Positions 34,576-47,220 of a DNA stretch of 64,000 bases are shown piece after piece. Position 1 is the stretch's first letter; each line of letters starts with the position of its first letter. The DNA comes from Limanda limanda (Eukaryota; Chordata; Actinopteri; Pleuronectiformes; Pleuronectidae), in contig NW_026870532.1 of NCBI RefSeq assembly GCF_963576545.1, positions 372,001 to 436,000 on the forward strand. Reading direction: 5' to 3'. A program made the translations under genes and the position numbers. A model generated the notes under the pieces. It had not been told where the DNA came from and searched no databases. It saw nothing but the letters and a program-made list of their open reading frames with translations.

Positions 34576-36662
34576 AAGTCTCTCCGACCTTCACAAAAAA
34601 AGTTATTCAAGAATATCTCTTTCTCCTATGTGCTTTCATCCCTAACCCTAACCCTAACCCTTCCGAAAGTCGGAGAAGCTCAAGGATGGTACCGATCGAT
34701 GCGCGCTACCCCATTTAGTGGGGGTAGAGCCTACTTGCAAGTCTCTCCGACCTTCACAAAAAAAGTTATTCAAGAATATCTCTTTCTCCTATGTGCTTTC
34801 ATCCCTAACCCTAACCCTAACCCTTCCGAAAGTCGGAGAAGCTCAAGGATGGTACCGATCGATGCGCGCTACCCCATTTAGTGGGGGTAGAGCCTACTTG
34901 CAAGTCTCTCCGACCTTCACAAAAAAAGTTATTCAAGAATATCTCTTTCTCCTATGTGCTTTCATCCCTAACCCTAACCCTAACCCTTCCGAAAGTCGGA
35001 GAAGCTCAAGGATGGTACCGATCGATGCGCGCTACCCCATTTAGTGGGGGTAGAGCCTACTTGCAAGTCTCTCCGACCTTCACAAAAAAAGTTATTCAAG
35101 AATATCTCTTTCTCCTATGTGCTTTCATCCCTAACCCTAACCCTAACCCTTCCGAAAGTCGGAGAAGCTCAAGGATGGTACTGATCGATGCGCGCAACCC
35201 CATTTAGTGGGGGTAGAGCCTACTTGCAAGTCTCTCCGACCTTCACAAAAAAAGTTATTCAAGAATATCTCCTCAGATTTGGGGGAATTTCGTCGGTCGA
35301 CCTCTTCCGAAGGTCGTACAAGCTCGGGGATGGTACCAATCGATCCGCAGGACCCAAATTAGTCCAGATGCAACCACTTTCCAAGTCTCTCCGACCTTCA
35401 CAAAAAAAGTTATTCAAGAATATCTCCTCAGATTTGGGGGAATTTCGTCGGTCGACCTCTTCCGAAGGTCGTACAAGCTCGGGGATGGTACCAATCGATC
35501 CGCAGGACCCAAATTAGTCCAGATGCAACCACTTTCCAAGTCTCTCCGACCTTCACAAAAAAAGTTATTCAAGAATATCTCTTTCTCCTATGTGCTTTCA
35601 TCCCTAACCCTAACCCTAACCCTTCCGAAAGTCGGAGAAGCTCAAGGATGGTACCGATCGATGCGCGCTACCCCATTTAGTGGGGGTAGAGCCTACTTGC
35701 AAGTCTCTCCGACCTTCACAAAAAAAGTTATTCAAGAATATCTCTTTCTCCTATGTGCTTTCATCCCTAACCCTAACCCTAACCCTTCCGAAAGTCGGAG
35801 AAGCTCAAGGATGGTACCGATCGATGCGCGCTACCCCATTTAGTGGGGGTAGAGCCTACTTGCAAGTCTCTCCGACCTTCACAAAAAAAGTTATTCAAGA
35901 ATATCTCTTTCTCCTATGTGCTTTCATCCCTAACCCTAACCCTAACCCTTCCGAAAGTCGGAGAAGCTCAAGGATGGTACCGATCGATGCGCGCTACCCC
36001 ATTTAGTGGGGGTAGAGCCTACTTGCAAGTCTCTCCGACCTTCACAAAAAAAGTTATTCAAGAATATCTCTTTCTCCTATGTGCTTTCATCCCTAACCCT
36101 AACCCTAACCCTTCCGAAAGTCGGAGAAGCTCGAGGATGGTACCGATCGATGCGCGCTACCCCATTTAGTGGGGGTAGAGCCTACTTGCAAGTCTCTCCG
36201 ACCTTCACAAAAAAAGTTATTCAAGAATATCTCTTTCTCCTATGTGCTTTCATCCCTAACCCTAACCCTAACCCTTCCGAAAGTCGGAGAAGCTCAAGGA
36301 TGGTACTGATCGATGCGCGCAACCCCATTTAGTGGGGGTAGAGCCTACTTGCAAGTCTCTCCGACCTTCACAAAAAAAGTTATTCAAGAATATCTCCTCA
36401 GATTTGGGGGAATTTCGTCGGTCGACCTCTTCCGAAGGTCGTACAAGCTCGGGGATGGTACCAATCGATCCGCAGGACCCAAATTAGTCCAGATGCAACC
36501 ACTTTCCAAGTCTCTCCGACCTTCACAAAAAAAGTTATTCAAGAATATCTCCTCAGATTTGGGGGAATTTCGTCGGTCGACCTCTTCCGAAGGTCGTACA
36601 AGCTCGGGGATGGTACCAATCGATCCGCAGGACCCAAATTAGTCCAGATGCAACCACTTTCC
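34576..36662 (+). repeat. A4-B-B and A5-B-B modules
   Basis: 34576-35537 is A4-B-B (962 bp) and 35538-36662 is A5-B-B (1,125 bp). The A unit at 36027 has the private change GCTCGAGGATGG near 36133. Confidence 0.9.
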
Positions 36663-37950
36663 AAGTCTTTCCGACCTTCACAAAAAAAGTTATTCAAGAA
36701 TATCTCTTTCTCCTATGTGCTTTCATCCCTAACCCTAACCCTAACCCTAACCCTTCCAAAAGTCGGAGAAGCTCAAGGATGGTACCGATCGATGCGCGCT
36801 ACCCCATTTAGTGGGGGTAGAGCCTACTTGCAAGTCTCTCCGACCTTCACAAAAAAAGTTATTCAAGAATATCTCTTTCTCCTATGTGCTTTCATCCCTA
36901 ACCCTAACCCTAACCCTTCCGAAAGTCGGAGAAGCTCAAGGATGGTACCGATCGATGTGCGCTACCCCATTTAGTGGGGGTAGAGCCTACTTGCAAGTCT
37001 CTCCGACCTTCACAAAAAAAGTTATTCAAGAATATCTCCTCAGATTTGGGGGAATTTCGTCGGTCGACCTCTTCCGAAGGTCGTACAAGCTCGGGGATGG
37101 TACCAATCGATCTGCAGGACCCAAATTAGTCCAGATGCAACCACTTTCCAAGTCTCTCCGACCTTCACAAAAAAAGTTATTCAAGAATATCTCTTTCTCC
37201 TATGTGCTTTCATCCCTAACCCTAACCCTAACCCTTCCGAAAGTCGGAGAAGCTCAAGGATGGTACCGATCGATGCGCGCTACCCCATTTAGTGGGGGTA
37301 GAGCCTACTTGCAAGTCTCTCCGACCTTCACAAAAAAAGTTATTCAAGAATATCTCTTTCTCCTATGTGCTTTCATCCCTAACCCTAACCCTAACCCTTC
37401 CGAAAGTCGGAGAAGCTCAAGGATGGTACCGATCGATGCGCGCTACCCCATTTAGTGGGGGTAGAGCCTACTTGCAAGTCTCTCCGACCTTCACAAAAAA
37501 AGTTATTCAAGAATATCTCTTTCTCCTATGTGCTTTCATCCCTAACCCTAACCCTTCCGAAAGTCGGAGAAGCTCAAGGATGGTACTGATCGATGCGCGC
37601 AACCCCATTTAGTGGGGGTAGAGCCTACTTGCAAGTCTCTCCGACCTTCACAAAAAAAGTTATTCAAGAATATCTCCTCAGATTTGGGGGAATTTCGTCG
37701 GTCGACCTCTTCCGAAGGTTGTACAAGCTCGGGGATGGTACCAATCGATCCGCAGGACCCAAATTAGTCCAGATGCAACCACTTTCCAAGTCTCTCCGAC
37801 CTTCACAAAAAAAGTTATTCAAGAATATCTCTTTCTCCTATGTGCTTTCATCCCTAACCCTAACCCTAACCCTTCCGAAAGTCGGAGAAGCTCAAGGATG
37901 GTACCGATCGATGCGCGCTACCCCATTTAGTGGGGGTAGAGCCTACTTGC
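36663..37950 (+). repeat. Truncated L-started unit, 8 monomers, 1,288 bp
   Basis: Order: L-A-B-A-A-s-B-A. It runs into the d unit at 37951, which is the first monomer of the 3,991-bp duplicated block. Confidence 0.88.
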
Positions 37951-40900
37951 AAGTCTCTCCGACCTTCACAAAAAAAGTTATTCAAGAATATCTCTTTCTC
38001 CTATGTGCTTTCATCCCTAACCCTAACCCTAACCCTTCCGAAAGTCGGAGAAGCTCAAGGATGGTACCGATCGATGCGCGCTACCCCTTTAGTGGGGGTA
38101 GAGCCTACTTGCAAGTCTCTCCGACCTTCACAAAAAAAGTTATTCAAGAATATCTCCTCAGATTTGGGGGAATTTCGTCGGTCGACCTCTTCCGAAGGTC
38201 GTACAAGCTCAAGGATGGTACCAATCGATCCGCAGGACCCAAATTAGTCCAGATGCAACCACTTTCCAAGTCTCTCCGACCTTCACAAAAAAAGTTATTC
38301 AAGAATATCTCTTTCTCCTATGTGCTTTCATCCCTAACCCTAACCCTAACCCTTCCGAAAGTCGGAGAAGCTCAAGGATGGTACCGATCGATGCGCGCTA
38401 CCCCATTTAGTGGGGGTAGAGCCTACTTGCAAGTCTCTCCGACCTTCACAAAAAAAGTTATTCAAGAATATCTCTTTCTCCTATGTGCTTTCATCCCTAA
38501 CCCTAACCCTAACCCTTCCGAAAGTCGGAGAAGCTCAAGGATGGTACCGATCGATGCGCGCTACCCCATTTAGTGGGGGTAGAGCCTACTTGCAAGTCTC
38601 TCCGACCTTCACAAAAAACGTTATTCAAGAATATCTCTTTCTCCTATGTGCTTTCATCCCTAACCCTAACCCTAACCCTTCCGAAAGTCGGAGAAGCTCA
38701 AGGATGGTACCGATCGATGCGCGCTACCCCATTTAGTGGGGGTAGAGCCTACTTGCAAGTCTCTCCGACCTTCACAAAAAAAGTTATTCAAGAATATCTC
38801 CTCAGATTTGGGGGAATTTCGTCGGTCGACCTCTTCCGAAGGTCGTACAAGCTCGGGGATGGTACCAATCGATCCGCAGGACCCAAATTAGTCCAGATGC
38901 AACCACTTTCCAAGTCTCTCCGACCTTCACAAAAAAAGTTATTCAAGAATATCTCTTTCTCCTATGTGCTTTCATCCCTAACCCTAACCCTTCCGAAAGT
39001 CGGAGAAGCTCAAGGATGGTACCGATCGATGCGCGCTACCCCATTTAGTGGGGGTAGAGCCTACTTGCAAGTCTCTCCGACCTTCACAAAAAAAGTTATT
39101 CAAGAATATCTCTTTCTCCTATGTGCTTTCATCCCTAACCCTAACCCTTCCGAAAGTCGGAGAAGCTCAAGGATGGTACTGATCGATGCGCGCAACCCCA
39201 TTTAGTGGGGGTAGAGCCTACTTGCAAGTCTCTCCGACCTTCACAAAAAAAGTTATTCAAGAATATCTCCTCAGATTTGGGGGAATTTCGTCGGTCGACC
39301 TCTTCCGAAGGTTGTACAAGCTCGGGGATGGTACCAATCGATCCGCAGGACCCAAATTAGTCCAGATGCAACCACTTTCCAAGTCTCTCCGACCTTCACA
39401 AAAAAAGTTATTCAAGAATATCTCTTTCTCCTATGTGCTTTCATCCCTAACCCTAACCCTAACCCTTCCGAAAGTCGGAGAAGCTCAAGGATGGTACCGA
39501 TCGATGCGCGCTACCCCATTTAGTGGGGGTAGAGCCTACTTGCAAGTCTCTCCGACCTTCACAAAAAAAGTTATTCAAGAATATCTCTTTCTCCTATGTG
39601 CTTTCATCCCTAACCCTAACCCTAACCCTTCCGAAAGTCGGAGAAGCTCAAGGATGGTACCGATCGATGCGCGCTACCCCTTTAGTGGGGGTAGAGCCTA
39701 CTTGCAAGTCTCTCCGACCTTCACAAAAAAAGTTATTCAAGAATATCTCCTCAGATTTGGGGGAATTTCGTCGGTCGACCTCTTCCGAAGGTCGTACAAG
39801 CTCGGGGATGGTACCAATCGATCTGCAGGACCCAAATTAGTCCAGATGCAACCACTTTCCAAGTCTCTCCGACCTTCACAAAAAAAGTTATTCAAGAATA
39901 TCTCTTTCTCCTATGTGCTTTCATCCCTAACCCTAACCCTAACCCTTCCGAAAGTCGGAGAAGCTCAAGGATGGTACCGATCGATGCGCGCTACCCCATT
40001 TAGTGGGGGTAGAGCCTACTTGCAAGTCTCTCCGACCTTCACAAAAAAAGTTATTCAAGAATATCTCTTTCTCCTATGTGCTTTCATCCCTAACCCTAAC
40101 CCTAACCCTTCCGAAAGTCGGAGAAGCTCAAAGATGGTACCGATCGATGCGCGCTACCCCATTTAGTGGGGGTAGAGCCTACTTGCAAGTCTCTCCGACC
40201 TTCACAAAAAAAGTTATTCAAGAATATCTCTTTCTCCTATGTGCTTTCATCCCTAACCCTAACCCTAACCCTTCCGAAAGTCGGAGAAGCTCAAGGATGG
40301 TACCGATCGATGCGCCCTACCCCATTTAGTGGGGGTAGAGCCTACTTGCAAGTCTCTCCGACCTTCACAAAAAAAGTTATTCAAGAATATCTCTTTCTCC
40401 TATGTGCTTTCATCCCTAACCCTAACCCTAACCCTTCCGAAAGTCGGAGAAGCTCAAGGATGGTACTGATCGATGCGCGCAACCCCATTTAGTGGGGGTA
40501 GAGCCTACTTGCAAGTCTCTCCGACCTTCACAAAAAAAGTTATTCAAGAATATCTCCTCAGATTTGGGGGAATTTCGTCGGTCGACCTCTTCCGAAGGTC
40601 GTACAAGCTCGGGGATGGTACCAATCGATCCGCAGGACCCAAATTAGTCCAGATGCAACCACTTTCCAAGTCTCTCCGACCTTCACAAAAAAAGTTATTC
40701 AAGAATATCTCCTCAGATTTGGGGGAATTTCGTCGGTCGACCTCTTCCGAAGGTCGTACAAGCTCGGGGATGGTACCAATCGATCCGCAGGACCCAAATT
40801 AGTCCAGATGCAACCACTTTCCAAGTCTCTCCGACCTTCACAAAAAAAGTTATTCAAGAATATCTCTTTCTCCTATGTGCTTTCATCCCTAACCCTAACC

Positions 40901-41941
40901 CTAACCCTTCCGAAAGTCGGAGAAGCTCAAGGATGGTACCGATCGATGCGCGCTACCCCATTTAGTGGGGGTAGAGCCTACTTGCAAGTCTCTCCGACCT
41001 TCACAAAAAAAGTTATTCAAGAATATCTCTTTCTCCTATGTGCTTTCATCCCTAACCCTAACCCTTCCGAAAGTCGGAGAAGCTCAAGGATGGTACCGAT
41101 CGATGCGCGCTACCCCATTTAGTGGGGGTAGAGCCTACTTGCAAGTCTCTCCGACCTTCACAAAAAAAGTTATTCAAGAATATCTCTTTCTCCTATGTGC
41201 TTTCATCCCTAACCCTAACCCTAACCCTTCCGAAAGTCGGAGAAGCTCAAGGATGGTACCGATCGATGCGCGCTACCCCATTTAGTGGGGGTAGAGCCTA
41301 CTTGCAAGTCTCTCCGACCTTCACAAAAAAAGTTATTCAAGAATATCTCTTTCTCCTATGTGCTTTCATCCCTAACCCTAACCCTAACCCTTCCGAAAGT
41401 CGGAGAAGCTCAAGGATGGTACCGATCGATGCGCGTTACCCCATTTAGTGGGGGTAGAGCCTACTTGCAAGTCTCTCCGACCTTCACAAAAAAAGTTATT
41501 CAAGAATATCTCTTTCTCCTATGTGCTTTCATCCCTAACCCTAACCCTAACCCTTCCGAAAGTCGGAGAAGCTCAAGGATGGTACTGATCGATGCGCGCA
41601 ACCCCATTTAGTGGGGGTAGAGCCTACTTGCAAGTCTCTCCGACCTTCACAAAAAAAGTTATTCAAGAATATCTCCTCAGATTTGGGGGAATTTCGTCGG
41701 TCGACCTCTTCCGAAGGTCGTACAAGCTCGGGGATGGTACCAATCGATCCGCAGGACCCAAATTAGTCCAGATGCAACCACTTTCCAAGTCTCTCCGACC
41801 TTCACAAAAAAAGTTATTCAAGAATATCTCCTCAGATTTGGGGGAATTTCGTCGGTCGACCTCTTCCGAAGGTCGTACAAGCTCGGGGATGGTACCAATC
41901 GATCCGCAGGACCCAAATTAGTCCAGATGCAACCACTTTCC
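37951..41941 (+). repeat. 25-monomer block, first copy of a 3,991-bp tandem duplication
   Basis: Order: d-B-A-A-A-B-s-s-B-A-d-B-A-A-A-A-B-B-A-s-A-A-A-B-B. Private markers are CAAGG in a B tail (38211-38212), AAAAAACGTT (38619), CAAAGATGG (40132) and GATGCGCCC (40316). All recur 3,991 bp later. The first d unit is preceded by an A tail here but by a B tail in the second copy, which places the exchange in or near the shared core. Confidence 0.93.
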
Positions 41942-44900
41942 AAGTCTCTCCGACCTTCACAAAAAAAGTTATTCAAGAATATCTCTTTCTCCTATGTGCT
42001 TTCATCCCTAACCCTAACCCTAACCCTTCCGAAAGTCGGAGAAGCTCAAGGATGGTACCGATCGATGCGCGCTACCCCTTTAGTGGGGGTAGAGCCTACT
42101 TGCAAGTCTCTCCGACCTTCACAAAAAAAGTTATTCAAGAATATCTCCTCAGATTTGGGGGAATTTCGTCGGTCGACCTCTTCCGAAGGTCGTACAAGCT
42201 CAAGGATGGTACCAATCGATCCGCAGGACCCAAATTAGTCCAGATGCAACCACTTTCCAAGTCTCTCCGACCTTCACAAAAAAAGTTATTCAAGAATATC
42301 TCTTTCTCCTATGTGCTTTCATCCCTAACCCTAACCCTAACCCTTCCGAAAGTCGGAGAAGCTCAAGGATGGTACCGATCGATGCGCGCTACCCCATTTA
42401 GTGGGGGTAGAGCCTACTTGCAAGTCTCTCCGACCTTCACAAAAAAAGTTATTCAAGAATATCTCTTTCTCCTATGTGCTTTCATCCCTAACCCTAACCC
42501 TAACCCTTCCGAAAGTCGGAGAAGCTCAAGGATGGTACCGATCGATGCGCGCTACCCCATTTAGTGGGGGTAGAGCCTACTTGCAAGTCTCTCCGACCTT
42601 CACAAAAAACGTTATTCAAGAATATCTCTTTCTCCTATGTGCTTTCATCCCTAACCCTAACCCTAACCCTTCCGAAAGTCGGAGAAGCTCAAGGATGGTA
42701 CCGATCGATGCGCGCTACCCCATTTAGTGGGGGTAGAGCCTACTTGCAAGTCTCTCCGACCTTCACAAAAAAAGTTATTCAAGAATATCTCCTCAGATTT
42801 GGGGGAATTTCGTCGGTCGACCTCTTCCGAAGGTCGTACAAGCTCGGGGATGGTACCAATCGATCCGCAGGACCCAAATTAGTCCAGATGCAACCACTTT
42901 CCAAGTCTCTCCGACCTTCACAAAAAAAGTTATTCAAGAATATCTCTTTCTCCTATGTGCTTTCATCCCTAACCCTAACCCTTCCGAAAGTCGGAGAAGC
43001 TCAAGGATGGTACCGATCGATGCGCGCTACCCCATTTAGTGGGGGTAGAGCCTACTTGCAAGTCTCTCCGACCTTCACAAAAAAAGTTATTCAAGAATAT
43101 CTCTTTCTCCTATGTGCTTTCATCCCTAACCCTAACCCTTCCGAAAGTCGGAGAAGCTCAAGGATGGTACTGATCGATGCGCGCAACCCCATTTAGTGGG
43201 GGTAGAGCCTACTTGCAAGTCTCTCCGACCTTCACAAAAAAAGTTATTCAAGAATATCTCCTCAGATTTGGGGGAATTTCGTCGGTCGACCTCTTCCGAA
43301 GGTTGTACAAGCTCGGGGATGGTACCAATCGATCCGCAGGACCCAAATTAGTCCAGATGCAACCACTTTCCAAGTCTCTCCGACCTTCACAAAAAAAGTT
43401 ATTCAAGAATATCTCTTTCTCCTATGTGCTTTCATCCCTAACCCTAACCCTAACCCTTCCGAAAGTCGGAGAAGCTCAAGGATGGTACCGATCGATGCGC
43501 GCTACCCCATTTAGTGGGGGTAGAGCCTACTTGCAAGTCTCTCCGACCTTCACAAAAAAAGTTATTCAAGAATATCTCTTTCTCCTATGTGCTTTCATCC
43601 CTAACCCTAACCCTAACCCTTCCGAAAGTCGGAGAAGCTCAAGGATGGTACCGATCGATGCGCGCTACCCCTTTAGTGGGGGTAGAGCCTACTTGCAAGT
43701 CTCTCCGACCTTCACAAAAAAAGTTATTCAAGAATATCTCCTCAGATTTGGGGGAATTTCGTCGGTCGACCTCTTCCGAAGGTCGTACAAGCTCGGGGAT
43801 GGTACCAATCGATCTGCAGGACCCAAATTAGTCCAGATGCAACCACTTTCCAAGTCTCTCCGACCTTCACAAAAAAAGTTATTCAAGAATATCTCTTTCT
43901 CCTATGTGCTTTCATCCCTAACCCTAACCCTAACCCTTCCGAAAGTCGGAGAAGCTCAAGGATGGTACCGATCGATGCGCGCTACCCCATTTAGTGGGGG
44001 TAGAGCCTACTTGCAAGTCTCTCCGACCTTCACAAAAAAAGTTATTCAAGAATATCTCTTTCTCCTATGTGCTTTCATCCCTAACCCTAACCCTAACCCT
44101 TCCGAAAGTCGGAGAAGCTCAAAGATGGTACCGATCGATGCGCGCTACCCCATTTAGTGGGGGTAGAGCCTACTTGCAAGTCTCTCCGACCTTCACAAAA
44201 AAAGTTATTCAAGAATATCTCTTTCTCCTATGTGCTTTCATCCCTAACCCTAACCCTAACCCTTCCGAAAGTCGGAGAAGCTCAAGGATGGTACCGATCG
44301 ATGCGCCCTACCCCATTTAGTGGGGGTAGAGCCTACTTGCAAGTCTCTCCGACCTTCACAAAAAAAGTTATTCAAGAATATCTCTTTCTCCTATGTGCTT
44401 TCATCCCTAACCCTAACCCTAACCCTTCCGAAAGTCGGAGAAGCTCAAGGATGGTACTGATCGATGCGCGCAACCCCATTTAGTGGGGGTAGAGCCTACT
44501 TGCAAGTCTCTCCGACCTTCACAAAAAAAGTTATTCAAGAATATCTCCTCAGATTTGGGGGAATTTCGTCGGTCGACCTCTTCCGAAGGTCGTACAAGCT
44601 CGGGGATGGTACCAATCGATCCGCAGGACCCAAATTAGTCCAGATGCAACCACTTTCCAAGTCTCTCCGACCTTCACAAAAAAAGTTATTCAAGAATATC
44701 TCCTCAGATTTGGGGGAATTTCGTCGGTCGACCTCTTCCGAAGGTCGTACAAGCTCGGGGATGGTACCAATCGATCCGCAGGACCCAAATTAGTCCAGAT
44801 GCAACCACTTTCCAAGTCTCTCCGACCTTCACAAAAAAAGTTATTCAAGAATATCTCTTTCTCCTATGTGCTTTCATCCCTAACCCTAACCCTAACCCTT

Positions 44901-45932
44901 CCGAAAGTCGGAGAAGCTCAAGGATGGTACCGATCGATGCGCGCTACCCCATTTAGTGGGGGTAGAGCCTACTTGCAAGTCTCTCCGACCTTCACAAAAA
45001 AAGTTATTCAAGAATATCTCTTTCTCCTATGTGCTTTCATCCCTAACCCTAACCCTTCCGAAAGTCGGAGAAGCTCAAGGATGGTACCGATCGATGCGCG
45101 CTACCCCATTTAGTGGGGGTAGAGCCTACTTGCAAGTCTCTCCGACCTTCACAAAAAAAGTTATTCAAGAATATCTCTTTCTCCTATGTGCTTTCATCCC
45201 TAACCCTAACCCTAACCCTTCCGAAAGTCGGAGAAGCTCAAGGATGGTACCGATCGATGCGCGCTACCCCATTTAGTGGGGGTAGAGCCTACTTGCAAGT
45301 CTCTCCGACCTTCACAAAAAAAGTTATTCAAGAATATCTCTTTCTCCTATGTGCTTTCATCCCTAACCCTAACCCTAACCCTTCCGAAAGTCGGAGAAGC
45401 TCAAGGATGGTACCGATCGATGCGCGTTACCCCATTTAGTGGGGGTAGAGCCTACTTGCAAGTCTCTCCGACCTTCACAAAAAAAGTTATTCAAGAATAT
45501 CTCTTTCTCCTATGTGCTTTCATCCCTAACCCTAACCCTAACCCTTCCGAAAGTCGGAGAAGCTCAAGGATGGTACTGATCGATGCGCGCAACCCCATTT
45601 AGTGGGGGTAGAGCCTACTTGCAAGTCTCTCCGACCTTCACAAAAAAAGTTATTCAAGAATATCTCCTCAGATTTGGGGGAATTTCGTCGGTCGACCTCT
45701 TCCGAAGGTCGTACAAGCTCGGGGATGGTACCAATCGATCCGCAGGACCCAAATTAGTCCAGATGCAACCACTTTCCAAGTCTCTCCGACCTTCACAAAA
45801 AAAGTTATTCAAGAATATCTCCTCAGATTTGGGGGAATTTCGTCGGTCGACCTCTTCCGAAGGTCGTACAAGCTCGGGGATGGTACCAATCGATCCGCAG
45901 GACCCAAATTAGTCCAGATGCAACCACTTTCC
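41942..45932 (+). repeat. 25-monomer block, second copy of the 3,991-bp tandem duplication
   Basis: Same order and length as 37951-41941, with matching markers at 42202, 42610, 44123 and 44307. I noticed no difference between copies at the diagnostic sites checked; full base-by-base identity was not computed. The duplication is either very recent or kept alike by conversion; an assembly duplication is also possible. Confidence 0.93.
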
Positions 45933-46568
45933 AAGTCTCTCCGACCTTCACAAAAAAAGTTATTCAAGAATATCTCTTTCTCCTATGTGCTTTCATCCCT
46001 AACCCTAACCCTAACCCTTCCGAAAGTCGGAGAAGCTCAAGGATGGTACCGATCGATGCGCGTTACCCCATTTAGTGGGGGTAGAGCCTACTTGCAAGTC
46101 TCTCCGACCTTCACAAAAAAAGTTATTCAAGAATATCTCTTTCTCCTATGTGCTTTCATCCCTAACCCTAACCCTAACCCTTCCGAAAGTCGGAGAAGCT
46201 CAAGGATGGTACTGATCGATGCGCGCAACCCCATTTAGTGGGGGTAGAGCCTACTTGCAAGTCTCTCCGACCTTCACAAAAAAAGTTATTCAAGAATATC
46301 TCCTCAGATTTGGGGGAATTTCGTCGGTCGACCTCTTCCGAAGGTCGTACAAGCTCGGGGATGGTACCAATCGATCCGCAGGACCCAAATTAGTCCAGAT
46401 GCAACCACTTTCCAAGTCTCTCCGACCTTCACAAAAAAAGTTATTCAAGAATATCTCCTCAGATTTGGGGGAATTTCGTCGGTCGACCTCTTCCGAAGGT
46501 CGTACAAGCTCGGGGATGGTACCAATCGATCCGCAGGACCCAAATTAGTCCAGATGCAACCACTTTCC
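45933..46568 (+). repeat. A-A-B-B, 636-bp local duplication
   Basis: Monomers 45933, 46096, 46259 and 46414 repeat the preceding A-A-B-B at 45297-45932, including the GCGTTACC change seen near 45425 and 46061. The first core is preceded by a B tail instead of an A tail, again putting the breakpoint in the core. Confidence 0.88.
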
Positions 46569-47220
46569 AAGTCTCTCCGACCTTCACAAAAAAAGTTATT
46601 CAAGAATATCTCTTTCTCCTATGTGCTTTCATCCCTAACCCTAACCCTAACCCTTCCGAAAGTCGGAGAAGCTCAAGGATGGTACCGATCGATGCGCGCT
46701 ACCCCATTTAGTGGGGGTAGAGCCTACTTGCAAGTCTCTCCGACCTTCACAAAAAAAGTTATTCAAGAATATCTCTTTCTCCTATGTGCTTTCATCCCTA
46801 ACCCTAACCCTAACCCTTCCGAAAGTCGGAGAAGCTCAAGGATGGTACCGATCGATGCGCGCTACCCCATTTAGTGGGGGTAGAGCCTACTTGCAAGTCT
46901 CTCCGACCTTCACAAAAAAAGTTATTCAAGAATATCTCTTTCTCCTATGTGCTTTCATCCCTAACCCTAACCCTAACCCTTCCGAAAGTCGGAGAAGCTC
47001 AAGGATGGTACCGATCGATGCGCGCTACCCCATTTAGTGGGGGTAGAGCCTACTTGCAAGTCTCTCCGACCTTCACAAAAAAAGTTATTCAAGAATATCT
47101 CTTTCTCCTATGTGCTTTCATCCCTAACCCTAACCCTAACCCTTCCGAAAGTCGGAGAAGCTCAAGGATGGTACTGATCGATGCGCGCAACCCCATTTAG
47201 TGGGGGTAGAGCCTACTTGC
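46569..47220 (+). repeat. Run of four A units at the domain I/II boundary
   Basis: Four standard A units at 46569, 46732, 46895 and 47058. The B-B doublet at 46259-46568 is the last one in the window, so this run marks the change in higher-order organisation. Confidence 0.9.

Noticed and set aside
37951..45932. Treating the 3,991-bp duplication as certain biology
   Set aside because: Near-identical tandem blocks can arise from assembly errors; without reads I report it as seen in the sequence but not as proven in the genome.
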